Notes: generated by a model from the letters alone, not told the origin. A DNA stretch of 64,000 nt from Guyanagaster necrorhizus (GCF_019112545.1 NW_025064887.1:633268-697267); one strand, 5' to 3'; counted from the stretch's first letter, positions 32,568-47,191 are shown. Program-made: numbers and translations.

Positions 32568-34451
32568 CTATTGATCCTGCCACTCGTACGAGCCAACGAT
32601 AGCAGTCTTGCCGATAACGGACCCTTGATTCGGCGCTAGGACGGTCATTTTACGCTGAGGGATGTCCAGCTTTGTTCTGCAGAGGAAGATCAGCGAAAGA
32701 CGAGCAAACATGCCAAAGGCAAAATGCACATCACTAGAAACCCTACCACAGTGAGGTCGAGGATCTCTTCGTCGTATCGCTCGTTTTCGTCCGGGTTGAA
32801 GGGGGAAAGAAGTGCAAGCACGGCGTTCAATAGACCAGAACCCGGCTGGCTGGGGCTGACGAGCACCGGCTGCGTCTCTGAGACTACACGTTTAGCGCCT
32901 ACGGGGAGTGCATCTGAGGGGGCCATAGTTGCTGTGGAGGCAAAGAATGAGGGTTGTGTTATTTGAGATGAAAAGAACGACGAGAACCTGCACCGATCCG
33001 GTATATAGTGAGGTCATCAAAACTGATGACGGAAGACGATGGAGAGAGTATTATGTCTGTGAAAGTGTCGGCGCTAACGGAAGAAGCTGGTATCCCTGCG
33101 GGGGGTTGTATGACTTGGCCGTACATGTAGGTGTGCATTTGATAGCTGTGCACTCGTTCCCGGTATCCATGATCGAGTTCAACAACCTAGGAAGTGTGAG
33201 TTCGAGTGAAGATATGAAAACGGGCCGTCGTACACCACCAGACTTTGGTATCTTCACCACAGTAAGGAGAGATCCATAGGTGCGTTGCATTTCAACATTC
33301 AGTTTTTCGTGCCCCACCACGAGAATGACGTTGACTGCTCTATATTAGATATGACACTTTCAAGGAAATAATGAGAATATTCCTCACTTCTGAAGGATTC
33401 TACGCAAGCTTTTATCAGTCTTTGTCGGTGCTCAGTAGATGACGCAGGGCCTGAACCCAAGGAAGAAGGGGTGTCGACAATGATGCCTGCAGCGCTTCCT
33501 AAAAGACATTCATACAGATGATACACGATACTTAACCGATAGTACCTCTGGGATCGTTCTCCTGCCGTTCTCGAACATTTTCACCCAGGTTACGGATGAG
33601 TCTGTCCATCAACAGAGGATTCTTCCTGGTTTCCGGGTGCCCATACCAGTATACCAGTGGCAGCAACGCGTTTGAAGACAAAGATGTTGGCGCAGAAGTG
33701 GCAGCCGTACCAAGGGTGTTTGCGGGAGAAGATGTTGGCAGTGGACTGCTCACGGGTGCAACTGACAGAGCACCGGGCGCGGACCAGCCGCCCTGGAAGA
33801 CGCATGGATGAGCTCATGCGAAACAGCGTATACGACGGACCGACCTCGTTTGGATCGAGGTTGATCAATAGTGGGGTCCATTCCTGACCGGCACGAACTG
33901 TATAGTTGACTAAGATCTTGCACACACTCGTCTTGCCGGAGTTTTCGGGTCCCAGTATTAAGACACGAGGCGGCTCCGCATTGACATCGGACTTTGTATC
34001 CGGAGGAAGCGATCCACTGAGGGTCTGCAGGGCTCGCACTCGCATCTGTTCAAATGCTACATGTAGATTTCCGTAGGCATTCATTGGTGTCTCTTCTGAC
34101 ACATAATCCGTAGATGGATGGCCGGTGACGTGAAAGTAACAGTTAAGCATGATGTGTACACTTTGTATGAGAAAAAAAAGGACTCATCTCGATAATACAG
34201 CCCTGCCAGGTAAATATCGCTCCTTTGCATTCTGCGCCAAAGACATACGTCTGCCCCTCTACGAGCTCAAATCCGAATATTTCTGCGTGTCCATGCGACA
34301 GCTGGATGCCTTGTGCGTTCAGAGAAATGCAAGAAAAGCATTGGCGCGGACCTGCCTTGACTGCGAGGGAAGTACCGGGATCGAGTTCGAATCTGTACTC
34401 CGTCTCGGGCTCCAGCACCCATTCTTTTGTTTCAGGCGTATCTTCGGGCAT
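32568..34451 (-). CDS. CLP1: CLP1, mRNA cleavage and polyadenylation factor (polynucleotide kinase family)
   Basis: Clp1 is a nuclear subunit of cleavage factor IA and links it to the other 3'-end processing subunits. Start MPEDTPETKEWVLEPETEYR, an N-terminal beta domain (FGFELVEGQTYVFGAECKGA), then the P-loop region VLILGPENSGKTSVCK (Walker A, near residue 160) and LLINLDPNEV. Next come PLVYWYGHPETRKNPLLMDR, GIIVDTPSSLG and LVVGHEKLNVEMQR. The C-terminal domain reads FLVITKLDIPQRKMTVLAPN and ends SYEWQDQ; its last intron lies between LVI and TKLD. The apparent separate small frame at 32,690-32,926 is the penultimate exon, joined in frame through an intron ending just before its ATG. Confidence 0.92.
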
Positions 34452-34630
34452 GATGAGAAACAGATTCCGTTCACAATGGCCGTCGAGAAACGCAGAGTCA
34501 AAAACACCGATTAATTTTCAGGACTGTAGAGAGCATAACTGTCCATGAGAATGACGTAATTTGTTCCAACACACCGTGGGAAACATTTCTATCACGTTAC
34601 CTCTAACTACCTCCTCCTTCCAACGTCTAT

Positions 34631-37168
34631 CTAAAGTCTTGAGAGATCACGCCCCCATACACCTCGGATGATCCAATCAATCATCAGCAGTGCCCGTGTA
34701 CGTACGGAGACTTGTTCGTTCCAATATATACTTCTCCATGCGTACATTGCTGCCAGACCCCCCATGAACGAGTATTTACCTAGGTCAAAGACAGCTGCAT
34801 TCCCAATGTAAGCCAGACTGCCCAAATGCTTGTACCGGAAGGGTCCAGAGAGCTTTTCCTCCGCTGCTCTGGGATCAAAGTCCTTGGATTTAAGGTCTTC
34901 TTGTTGGCGTGCGAGCTTGTGGAGCTTTTTGCCAATATATTTACCCTGCTGAGAAGCCACCTGGGCCGTCTAAAATTGAAATCAGGATGGGTTATCTTGC
35001 AAAGTAGATAGCTAAGAATACCGCAGGTAGAGAGGTAATCTTATTTCCGATGCCTTCAAGCAATTGAACCACTTCGTTGAGCGAAAGACTATTATCCGCG
35101 TCCGTATCGTACATTTCGAACAGCTCCCTGACCTGCGAAAGGGTCAGCACAACAGAGCACTAGCCGCCATGCATAAACACCTTGGTGACGTGATCCTCCG
35201 CCATAGGAATGCGCTGCTTTATCCTTGACACTAGACACAACTCCGTTATAATAGATAGGTAAAAACAATTTGTTCGGCGTACCCATGATCTCCCACTCCT
35301 CAAAATCGATTTTCCCATTCTTGTCACGATCTGCGTCGTCCACCAGCTCCATAAAATGGCTGATAATGGACGTCTCGATCTACAGATAGAGGAGGTTGGC
35401 GACCTCAAAAGATGAGAAATCGAGGCTTACCGTCGCACAATCGCCAACGGCATACACGGTTCCCAGAGGAGCGCCTTTCACCCTGAGATGGGCATCGACT
35501 TCAATGGCTTTTTTGTGCACTTGGTTAGGTAGTAGGTCCGTTACGCGCTTCGTAAACGGGTTCATCGCTATACCGGTCGACCATAGTACGAAGTTGTGGG
35601 GGATGGCGTGCTGTTCCGTCTCCCCATTAGGTCCCCGCTTGCTGTAAAGAACGTACTCAGGATTGACAGCGCCGACTCTTCATGCTGACTTCAGATATGA
35701 AGCATGGCAATGACTTCACTTAGACTGACCGCGCATTGGTAACAAGATCGACACCATCTCTAGCAAATTTGGCTTCTGCGTATGTGGATATAGCTTCCGA
35801 GTACTGGTATGCTTTCAATGGAAAGAAAAGACAGTAAAAAATCCAAAAACACGGACCGTATTCAAGATATGCTCCCGAGATTGAATCACATGGATGGATA
35901 CTTCTTCCCGGCAGATTTTTGGAAACTAGAGGTAAGATCAGGAAAAGAAATCAAGGTGACAGTACTGCATCGTACGAATTTCATGATATCTTCCTGGCAG
36001 AAGTCATAGATTTCCTGTCTACGATGAGTGTATTGCAATGAGTTGAAAGAGAACAATCTTACCGCAGCAGTTTCCACGCCAGTAGGGCCACCTCCACAGA
36101 TGACAAAACTGAGTAAACGCTTACGCTCTTCCGGAGTTGTTGTCGGCAGACTCGCAATTTCAAAGTTATCTGGCAGGACATTAGCTCGAGGGTAGAAGAT
36201 GGGACATGGAGCTCCATACCCATGACACGTCTCCGAATGGCCTGTGCATCACCAATCGTTTTGAGTTGGAAACAATGCTCCAATCCGGGCACACCATGTG
36301 TACTTGAAGTTGATCCAACGGCAATGATAAGCTTATCGTAACTAGACCGCCATGAGGTCAGTGGGCTGCCTCGAAAGTATCTGAACAGTGAACGCACGGA
36401 ATATATATGTGAGACGGCTTTCCACTGGCGCTCAAAGTCTCAACCTCCAGCAGCTGTTCAGACATACTCAGATCGACCGCTTTGCCCTGTACAAAATGAC
36501 CTCGGAGACGAGCAATGATCTTGCGAATGGGTTCGACCAAGGACCGCACTTGAACGGTACCCACTGCAGCAGCTGCACACATTATGAGAAGGCAGTCCTG
36601 CAACAAAGCGCGCCTGACGCACAAGGAAGAAGGGGCGTAAACGTCGTAAAGGTCTCCGATGAAACAATGGTTATATTGTAGTCTCCGGGGTACAATTTTT
36701 GTAAGACACCCATCGCCTAGGAAAACTTGAGCACTGTGGGCGCATATGAAGGTGGCAAGGACTCACCCCCCATCCTCCGCCAACAATGACAAGCTTAGGC
36801 TTTTCGGCTAGCTTCCTGCGCTCCTCATCATCCTCATCATCGACCTGTAGACTCACAATGGGCAGATTATTTGGCCCACCGTGCTCCGGGTACAAAGCGA
36901 GGGGTGAACGCGGCACCCGCTCGGCGTGTTTTGCGGTGTACGTAAACGCGTCGTGGACGAAGATGCCAGCACCAATGGACACGATACCAAAGACGGACGA
37001 CAAAATAAAATAAGTTGTATATTTGGCGTACTTCCGTGCTCGATGTAGAGCTCGCCGACGTTCTGTTGGAGCTTCAGAGGATGCGTTCCTGAGACTGCAA
37101 AGCGGTAGTTTCACTATGCTGGGAACGGATAGACTGCGCGACGTCGCACAGCAGCGCCGTACCAACAT
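34631..37168 (-). CDS. NDE1: external alternative NADH dehydrogenase with EF hands (NDE type)
   Basis: A rotenone-insensitive NDH-2 that oxidises NADH and reduces ubiquinone at the mitochondrial inner membrane without pumping protons. Start MLVRRCCATSRSLSVPS is a mitochondrial leader, followed by a membrane helix (FILSSVFGIVSIGAGIFVH). The first Rossmann motif is KPKLVIVGGGWGAMG, then DKLIIAVGSTSSTHGVPG, VICGGGPTGVETAAEI and GTVYAVGDCAT. Two EF hands (DADRDKNGKIDFEEW and YDTDADNSLSLNEV) are inserted before the C-terminal part, which ends WIIRGVWGRDLSRL. The EF hands suggest calcium regulation and an intermembrane-space orientation, as for Neurospora Nde1. It lies next to ATP2 on the same strand. 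Confidence 0.92.
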
Positions 37169-38020
37169 GGTCCAAGCAACTACGGGAGATAATGCTTAGG
37201 CTCAGGCCGAGAGGCAACGTGGTGATGGTAAGGAATTAAGCTGGGCCCCAACTATAGTCGGTGATGTGACCGGCTAAAGTTACCGCATTCAATGTGCCGG
37301 GATGTACAATCATTTTGAGGAATTCTGGAGTTTTCGCGAATGATATCAGCCTTTGACAGAAGGGCAGTCAACGCCCTTGGAGAGAGCCCGAGTACTTGCC
37401 GAAACCCAACGACAGGTCCCGGTCATCCCTGGCAATCCCCTAGACTGTCTTGATTTGAGTCTGCCTAGGGGAGACTACATAGCAAAGCGCCCTCCCCCAC
37501 CGAATGACTGGTAGACAAGTTGCCCCCATCGTGTCCTTTATCGATATGTTAATACCTGCAGCTGAACTTCACGAAAAGAAAATGACGTGTCCAGTGCTTA
37601 TACAGTAGACTTGGACCAGTCTCCATTCTGTATGAGTAGTACTTAACCTTGCAGGAGTCAGACTGCGAGAATGTTGCAGGCTACAGACACAGATCCTCAT
37701 CCAGCAGGCACGGTCTGCGCCCAAAGACAACCTCCCATCTGGACGGTGCTCCGTTGATTTCCGTCGTTCCGACGGCATTTTACAATTTCCAAGAAAATTT
37801 CTACTGGATCGCCATTACGATCCCGGAAAGCACCTAACCATCCATTCCACCATGCAACAGCATCTCAGTCGATTGTAAGGAACCAGGAAAAAAAATATTG
37901 TTTTGATTTGAATTCACGTGAAGAGCCAAAAGTGTAAGATCCAAACATCATCATGCAAGTAGGTTGTAAGGTATAGCACCGTTGAGCTCTTTTTACGTTC
38001 AGCGGTCCCATTTAGTGCGT
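37169..38020. other. intergenic, promoter of the NADH dehydrogenase
   Basis: About 850 bp between the start of the NADH dehydrogenase gene and the stop of ATP2. I see no coding, RNA or repeat feature that I can support. Confidence 0.4.
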
Positions 38021-39967
<1,947 letters not shown>

Positions 39968-40057
39968 GATGGTGGTTGGGGTTGAGGACGAACGGGTCCG
40001 ACACCACGTAGAAATTTAACGTTCACACACTCCGGCTCCTTCCGCATACCGACGCAT

Positions 40058-40080
40058 TATTTTATTTATTTATTTATTTC
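40058..40080. repeat. TTTA microsatellite
   Basis: About five copies of a 4-bp TTTA unit between ATP2 and the next gene. Confidence 0.7.
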
Positions 40081-40090
40081 GAAAGTAATA

Positions 40091-41189
40091 TTAATTCTCA
40101 GGAAAATCATCGTATACATCCTCTACATACGGTGATACTTTCTGGGACACATAGATCAACTCTGCGTATGCTCGCATACATCGCTGATCCCGCACCTCCT
40201 CTCCAAAGGTTTTTCCGCTTTCGGCATGCACCCGTTTTGTACTCATCATCTTAACTGGTGTCCGATTCTTTAATGCCGCGAAAAAACTGCCTAATGATGG
40301 TTTCGTAGTACCGTCAGCCATTGAGGCTATTTGAGAATGCGCTGAAGAAGCACGGGTCACAAAGTAGTAGATCCCGTCTCTGCATTCGAACACAAAGTCG
40401 TCCTTAGCCCTACCCTCTAGACAGTACATGAGTGGACGGTAGGAGGAAAGGCCGTGGGTATGGCGAATCATCAGGTCAAATCGCGACTTGCTATAAAGGC
40501 CTGCAGAGTCGGGAAAGAGATGATGGCGTAGCTTCCACTGTCCCCAGTCTGAAGACCATCCTGGTGGCAATCGTTCAGGCGGCAATCGGTAGCAGTTGTC
40601 GAATGCCTTTTCTCGACTGACGAGCCAGGGCGGGAGTTTCTGAATATATATGGGTAAGACGAAAAGATAAACACGGCTAGTCCGACCTTTTGATCTATGC
40701 ATTTGAGTATCGTCTCTTCCTATAGCCGTTGCATGAGGAACTCACCAGGCGCGAAAAAAAGAGCAGCTTACAGTGTTATACAATCTATCCAAAGTCCCCA
40801 TCGAGCGAATAGCCACTCGATTTGTACTTATCCTCGCTACCACTTCTTTAATCTGGTTCGCCACTTCAGCGCGTTGGGGCGACGATGGGAACTTCTCGAA
40901 GAGACGGCGGAAGAAGGTGTCTAGGCTCTCTGCATGCATCTGAAAGGTAATCGTCTTGATGGACCCAGGATGAGCAGGGGGAGTGAAGGCGTACTTTATT
41001 AATCTTCTCCTTGTATCGTTTGTTGGCACCCCTTGACGAGCCGGCGTATCGAGCCGGACTAGCATGCATGCTCCTAACATGTTCTGCTGGGACAGCGGTG
41101 GTACTTGGCTTCCGTGAGGCCCAGGTTATGCACGCTTGGGCAGATACGCGAGGTAGAATAGAGGATGTAGCAATCGAGGATTTCAACAT
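40091..41189 (-). CDS. unrecognised protein, probably mitochondrial
   Basis: Exon 1 (from 41,189) encodes MLKSSIATSSILPRVSAQAC and further basic residues without acidic ones for about 55 residues, a good mitochondrial targeting profile (RSMHASPARYAGSS looks like a cleavage region). Exon 2 contains FFRRLFEKFPSSPQRAEVAN and ends GTLDRLYNT. The large last exon reads KLPPWLVSREKAFDNCYRLP, PPGWSSDWGQWKLRHHLFPD and ends VEDVYDDFPEN. I do not recognise the family. The intron between YNT and KLPPW is long (about 120 bp) and could hide a tiny exon. No membrane segments are visible. Confidence 0.6.
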
Positions 41190-41206
41190 CTAAGTTTCGA
41201 AAGTAC

Positions 41207-42046
41207 TTGAGTGAGGTGAGCGTTCACTATTCAGCGTTGTTGGCTGAGATAAACAATGAGCAAAAAACGGGCGCTGACGACGCGACGGAAGATGTGCTTG
41301 TTCCAGTGGAAAATGCTACGCAAACTGTGGTAAGCGAACGTGTGAAAACAAGTTGCAGGTTTCACTCACAAGCGATTACGCCGTCACCGTCGAGGAAAAA
41401 ATGAAAAAATGTATGGTTAACGATCACGGGGGCAGATTGTCTTAGCTAAGCGGAACGGACTGTGCGGCTCTGTGCGGCTCCGTTTCGTTTCGCTTGTAGC
41501 TACAAACAGGCGCCTGCTGACCCAGGGCACTACAGATGGCACCTTCGAGCTCGACGACGACCTCAGGGCCACAAGACATGTCGTACCATTCAACCCTCTC
41601 CTACGAAACGACGCAACGCGGTACTTGCATATAACCTTTACCGACAACTTGTTCTGACAAAACGTAGAGCATGGGGCGCGATATTACCCACTCTTCTCAA
41701 TCTGGTAGAGGACGCTCGCGGGAAAGTACTGAGAAAGAAGTTCAAAAGCCATTTTCCAAACCAGGTTAAACATCCTATCCAATCTCGTCAAAGCTCACGC
41801 TGCGGACACCCTGGACAAGATAACTCCATGAACCAACAACCGTTTCCTGTACTAATTCCGCTGGTGAGGTACGACAAACCTGAGGTTATTCAGCTTTTGG
41901 ATGTCGATGCGGAAGGCCCTATCGTCATTTCAGATTCAGATGACGACGAACCTCAAATGGGTAAGAGCAAAATGGATTGCATAGATGTGGATGGCACGGA
42001 ATCGTGCGATAAAGGCGAAAGAACGATATTGATAGATGATGACTAA
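41207..42046 (+). CDS. unrecognised acidic-tail protein, start unresolved
   Basis: After splicing, successive exons read TVVSLTSDYAVTVEEKMKK, then RNGLCGSVRLRFVSLGTTDG, TFELDDDLRATRHVVPFNPL and AWGAILPTLLNLVEDARGKV, ending with an acidic tail: GPIVISDSDDDEPQ and ERTILIDDD. The tail pattern (hydrophobic I-V-I-S followed by acidic residues) resembles a SUMO-interaction motif. No ATG begins the N-terminal frame (it opens with TTG at 41,207 after an upstream stop), so the first exon is missing or misread. One proposed intron would be only 29 nt. Function unknown. Confidence 0.45.
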
Positions 42047-42414
42047 AGGGATGATTTCTACAAGAAGGATGTACTTATAGGACATTACTGTATTCATTAA
42101 ATACTGTTTTGCTTTTGCTCGTCAGAATCGAGTACAGCGAGGAGAATAATCGAAAGAACCTAGTAGCTTATGGGGCCTAGATTCTGGATTGTATGATAAA
42201 TAATATATATTATATATTTTGCATTTCCTCGATTATCACGATGAGAGAGGTACAAAAGGCAGGTTACAACAAACAAACAATCCTACATCCGTGAATACAG
42301 TACATCTCTTTACACCATTGGTACTGACACGTAGCACTCCTGCGGTAGTAGAGTTAGGATCAAAATTCCTCAAACATATCATCGGCTCGTCGTCTCCAAC
42401 TTTAAAAAATGAAT
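42047..42414. other. AT-rich convergent intergenic interval
   Basis: About 370 bp between two convergent stops, with an ATATATTATATATTTT stretch near 42,195-42,215. No gene seen. Confidence 0.4.
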
Positions 42415-44245
42415 TCAAGCATTGGCCTCTTCGCTGACAGACTTTTTCAGCCTCACCCAGCTTGCCGTCGACCCTTCACCTGAGTTGCTCTCCACATCGG
42501 CCTCAGATCCGCTTTCGTTGTCGTCTTCACCCTCGGTCTGGGACAGAGCGGGGACATGCGGCTCGGACTGTGGCTCAACGAAAGCATCCATAGTAGGAGG
42601 GGTACGGATGAATGGCTGAGCAGGAAGGAGTGCATTGCGCACGGAAATAAGGAAGTACGGGATATTCAATAGAGTATCGAGAATCAGAGATGGAAGAACG
42701 GAAGCTAGTTTGTACGTGTGTGCTGAAAAACCATATTAGAAAAGCAGCGACTTGGCGGAGAGAAAGAAGCTCACCACCAGCCCCTACTGAAAACCGTTCT
42801 CCACGAAGCCAATTTTTTATGACCCCGAAACATAGATTGAAGCCCAGAAAGGACCAACCAAATTGTCCATTGGTTACGACGTCGACAATGTTATCCACAA
42901 AGATTTTAACATCCGTTGGCTTTCGGGCTACTCCATATCGAACGTCGTTCTGGAAATACCCTGTAAATGTGTCCCACTTGGACTTGGTCGTGATGGATTG
43001 CTGGGCCATCGCAGCAAAACCGGGACCATATGTGATCTTCTCGGAAACACTCCAGTCCTCCATAGTTTTGTAGACGTCCTCCGGTGGTAAGAAGTGCATG
43101 GGCACACCGACATTGAACGATCCAACATCTGCAACGACGACACTGATGTTTCGCATGGCCTCAGTTTTTCCAGTGAGGGCAGCAACTTGTATCTCACGAC
43201 GAAGAACTTCAACGGCACGAAGGGTGCTGGCAGCGCTCATACTCTGCAAGGATGAGAAGGGAAGCCCAACGCGCGCGTCTGTCGCAGGAAGGCAGATGAC
43301 GATGGGTTTCTTGCCTTTCGAGGGGACATTCCGGAGGAGGGGCAGTAAAGACTGGATGACCTGTAGTGGAGTAATCTGAGTAGATGTGAGGTAAGGAAGG
43401 TAGTCGGACTGGAGAGAGATGTGCTCAAAGGGAGCGTGGAGCGCCGGGCCGGCTAGCGAGAGCAACGAGACGACAGCATGGATGTATGGATGCGACGCAG
43501 GAGAGGTGAAAGGATCTCCTGGTGCATTCAATGGGAAACGTCGGGACAGGGTCGAGGATAATGAACGCAGGAACACCGGTATTGTGCTGGGCTGTATACC
43601 TTCAGTAAGGAGGAGATCGCGACTGAAACAATGCATACCTCAGTAGGATCCAGCACCAAGGCTCGAACGAAACCATGGCTCTGTCGTTCCAGCAGATCCG
43701 CCGCTTCTGGGGTAGAGACGCTAGCAATGACAATGTATCCTTTCTGTTCGAGGTCGCTGATGAGTGGTAGGCCGAATGGAGTATCGCCGCCGAGGACCAC
43801 TGTGAAATGTCAGTGCTACTTGATATCATCGAGAGCCCATCTGCTGCTCACCGACGACTTGGCGCTTCTCAGTCGCAAGGGCCTTCAGTCTGCGTGCACG
43901 GACCGTGCGCATGTAGACTCCACCATATCCGACCAAGAGCCCGGTGCTGATGATACCAACGGCAATCCCCCCTGTTGTCCACGGATTCCGCTCGATCCAG
44001 TCCGTCGTATTCTCCACCCAGGTCGCAGGCGGGGGAGGCGGGGGAGGAGGAGGCGGCACCTCAAAGTCGCCTAGGCCCGGGATGTGTTTAGGGATACCAG
44101 GCCCGTATCGACTAACGTCGGTCCAGAGCTGGTTGAAGCTGTCACGTATCCTTGGAATATCAGGTGTTGCAGCCGACAGTGACGAGAACAAGATCTCCTC
44201 GAGGGAGTCGAGGTAGTCTTCAATCATGTCCATGGTCTTGTCCAT
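42415..44245 (-). CDS. DUF1776 fungal protein (YSC83-like), membrane anchored
   Basis: Belongs to the fungal DUF1776 family, which has a degenerate short-chain dehydrogenase fold; the yeast member Ysc83 is mitochondrial. Start MDKTMDMIEDYLDSLEEILF, then GPGIPKHIPGLGDFE, a run of ten prolines (about 44,030-44,060), and one membrane helix (WTTGGIAVGIISTGLLVGYG). The SDR-like part follows: VVLGGDTPFGLPLISDLEQK, GFVRALVLDPTE, and LRREIQVAALTGKTEAMRNI before VVVADVGSFNVG. The C-terminal tail is acidic and ends LKKSVSEEANA. There is no clear catalytic YxxxK, in keeping with a non-enzymatic role. Confidence 0.85.
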
Positions 44246-44609
44246 GGTGGTAAATATTAGAATTCACGGATCGGCGGAAATGAATGTGAGGTCACGGAGG
44301 TCGCCGGCACCGTCTCCGGTGATTTTTCTCCAGCAAATCACAATTTCTTGTTTTCTATATATGGTTGCCAACAATTTGTCGGAATGTTAAGTCCTGTATT
44401 TCTACTAGTACTATGCAACAACCATCCTGTTCCATTTTAACTTCTTATTCTGCTTCGCTTCTTCTAACATTGACCAGTGGTGACCAGTGACCATTGAACT
44501 CATTCAAAGATATTCAACTCATGCATACCGTGATTCTTACTTCCAGTCTGTCAAAGTTTAAAGGTGTTTCCAGTACGACATCCGAGTCACGGTGACTATC
44601 ATGTAAGTC
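44246..44609. other. intergenic, no gene seen
   Basis: About 365 bp upstream of the DUF1776 gene and downstream of the glutamyl-tRNA synthetase stop. A small duplicated GACCAGTG motif occurs near 44,475. Nothing else supported. Confidence 0.4.
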
Positions 44610-47191
44610 CTACGGACTGTAGATACTATCCACCTTGTACATCTTCGTATCAGCCTCTGGCGTAACATTAGACCCATAAACACTCTCCATCTTATACATC
44701 TTAGTTGGCGGCTCTTCTGCGACAGGTGTCGCTGATATGGGTGTCGCCTTGCTAGCTAAACCCGCAGCCTTCCCATCCGGAATTTTGATAAACTCCAACC
44801 TCCCATCTGTCCCTTCACCATCAAAGACGAAATACCCCTTCCGCTCAAATTGCATGTAATCGCCCTTCTTCAGGTCTTTGACGTTCGCATCAGCTACAGC
44901 AGCCTCGCGGAATTCGGTTACGGGCGTGATAAAGTCATTCACGTCGTCGTTCTCCTCGAGCTTCTTCTTTGTGATCAGGTAGTCGTAGTCAAGGAGTGTG
45001 ACCGGGATCAAAGGGTTCTCGGAAGTAGGTTGGGAGAGCCACGTAATCTTTTTTTTGGTCTTCTTAAAGTCACCATCGAGATGAAGACCCATTTCGATGG
45101 AGATGACCTGACCTGATCCGCTGGTCGTTTTCGACCGAACGATGGCATTGCCCCAGTCCATAAGAGTAACCTGGATGATAATCAGAAAAATACACAGGGT
45201 TTCATATGTTCGGATTGCTAACCTCCTCCTGGTCTTCGAACGAGCGCGCGTCCTCCTGATCGATAAGGATATTTGACGAATATACCGTCTTCTTTTCGCC
45301 AGCGGCAAGGTTCTTTTTGTGCTTTGGCAGACTTTTCACCTCGGACGCGCTGGGTCCGCCTTCGATGGTGACAGGAACGCTAGCGAGATATGAGCATGGA
45401 AGTATAAAACATCCAGAGAGCGACATGCCTGCCGGCTTCAACAATTGCCCAATGACGCGGAGCAACTGGATCTATGACTTTCTTGTTCATAGCCCAGATG
45501 GAATCCCATTCCAACGAAACAATCGCTTGGGACGGGCCTTGCAGGAGCATGAACTGCCGAAGGGCCTCGACAGTCAGTCCACGACGTCGTATACCGCGGA
45601 CGGTCGGGAAACGAGGATCATCCCATCCGCGCACCAATCCAGTATTGACGAAACGGTGCAGCTTCCGTTTCGACAGCAAAGTGTAGATGAAGTTGAGACG
45701 GCTAAAGTCCCAAATTTGGACGTTACGGATGCCTAGCGCTTCGGTCATCCAGCGATACTGCGGGTTTCGATCACGGTATTCGTTTGTCCTCAGCGCATGA
45801 GTAACGCCTTCGATGGAGTCTACGATAGGACAAGCGAAATCGTAGGTGGGGTAAACTTTCCACTTATCCCTAAAAATACATCAGGATTGATCAAGGAGTA
45901 TTGCTGAGGGACTCACCCAGTACGATGATGAGGCAGTGTGTTGCATCTGTATATGACTGGATCGCGTAGGGCCTTGTTGGGATTATCTACACTCAGTTTG
46001 GCTCGTAGACACCATCGAAGACCCTCGGGAGACGCTGCAGTCATCTCGGCGAAATGCTTGAGGTTTTCTTCAATGCTATCGTCACGATGGGCTGAGGCTA
46101 TTCCATTCATACGCTCGTCGCGCATCTGCTCAAAGCCTGAGTGCTAAAATAAGAAAAACAAACGCGCAATTCTTACCTGAGCTTGTTCAGTATCGTCGGT
46201 ATATGCTCTACCAGACTTGATCATTTGGATGGCCAAGCTATACAGGGTATCAAAGTAGTCAGAAGTGTGCGTGACCACGTCTCCTTTGATGTCGAGAAGG
46301 GAAAGATCTTCAAGGATGGTATCCTCGAACTCAGTCTGCGCGTATTTGAGCAAAAAACGGAACAACGCAGACAATTTCTTACGGTTTCCTTGGTGGGGTT
46401 AGTATCGTCAAAACGAATGATCAACTTTCCCCTGTACATTTTGGCAAAATACTGATTTAACATCGCAGCCTTGGCATGACCAATGTGCAAGTAGCCGCTT
46501 GGCTCAGGAGGAAAGCGAGTAACCACTTCACCCATCTTTGCACCTTCGAGACCAAGAGTAAATCCAGCTGCGACTTTGGTAGATCTAGCCTTGTTGGCTT
46601 TGGCGGCTGTCAAGCCTCCGAGAGCTGCTTGCGTAGATTCTAACGACTCCAGATAATAGAACCATCGATTCAGGTGAGTATGCTTGTTGTTCTTGAGAAG
46701 ACCAATGATCTTGATGTTGCCTGACGTTGTTAGCTTTTCGTCCTTTAGCAGAAGCGACAATAATCACCTTTTAAAGTCCCCCATAGGATCCAATCCGATG
46801 CAGTTATATCATGTCCAACAAGAAAGGTCCTAAATGCAAGATGGTCGTCTAGTGAATCCAGGGCCGTGATGATTTCTGGGACCGCAGTTGTCGTGAGCAA
46901 CGTCTTTGCTAGTGCGAAAAACGCAGCCGTCTGATATATTTGAGTAAATCATCAGAATATAGAAAGCGAAAACACATAATTTACCTTGGAGCTATCCTCA
47001 GAGAGACCGCCTGCGTTCGATAACGCATGCACGATGTCTTCCTCGACGGCGATGGTCGATCCATTCAGACCCAGGACAGGTCCAGTAACCGCCTCATCGT
47101 ACACGATCTCAGCTCTTTGGGTGTACGCTGCTATCGTGACTGCAGCAAAAGGAAAAGGCGATATCTTCGCCGACACGGTCAAGGTCGCCAT
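44610..47191 (-). CDS. GUS1: cytosolic glutamyl-tRNA synthetase
   Basis: A class I aminoacyl-tRNA synthetase that charges tRNA-Glu. Start [20 protein letters not shown], an N-terminal GST-like segment (in yeast this binds Arc1), then the catalytic domain: [20 protein letters not shown] (HIGH motif), [32 protein letters not shown] and [16 protein letters not shown], where LSKRKL is the eukaryotic KMSKS equivalent. The C-terminal beta-barrel anticodon-binding part contains [13 protein letters not shown] and [19 protein letters not shown]. It ends with a duplicated MYKM(E)S(V)Y / MYKVDSIY tail. About eight exons. Divergent from the isopropylmalate synthase gene, 157 bp away. Confidence 0.95.

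Noticed and set aside
32690..32926. Apparent separate small gene starting MAPSDALPV
   Set aside because: It joins in frame with the preceding and following CLP1 exons, and the C-terminal domain of CLP1 would otherwise be missing.
37569..37837. Overlapping 60-70-codon frames upstream of the NADH dehydrogenase
   Set aside because: Both strands are open by chance over a short stretch, with no homology or splice context.
44030..44060. GGGGGA/GGAGGC repeat taken as a minisatellite
   Set aside because: On the minus strand it encodes the ten-proline hinge of the DUF1776 protein, so it is explained by coding.
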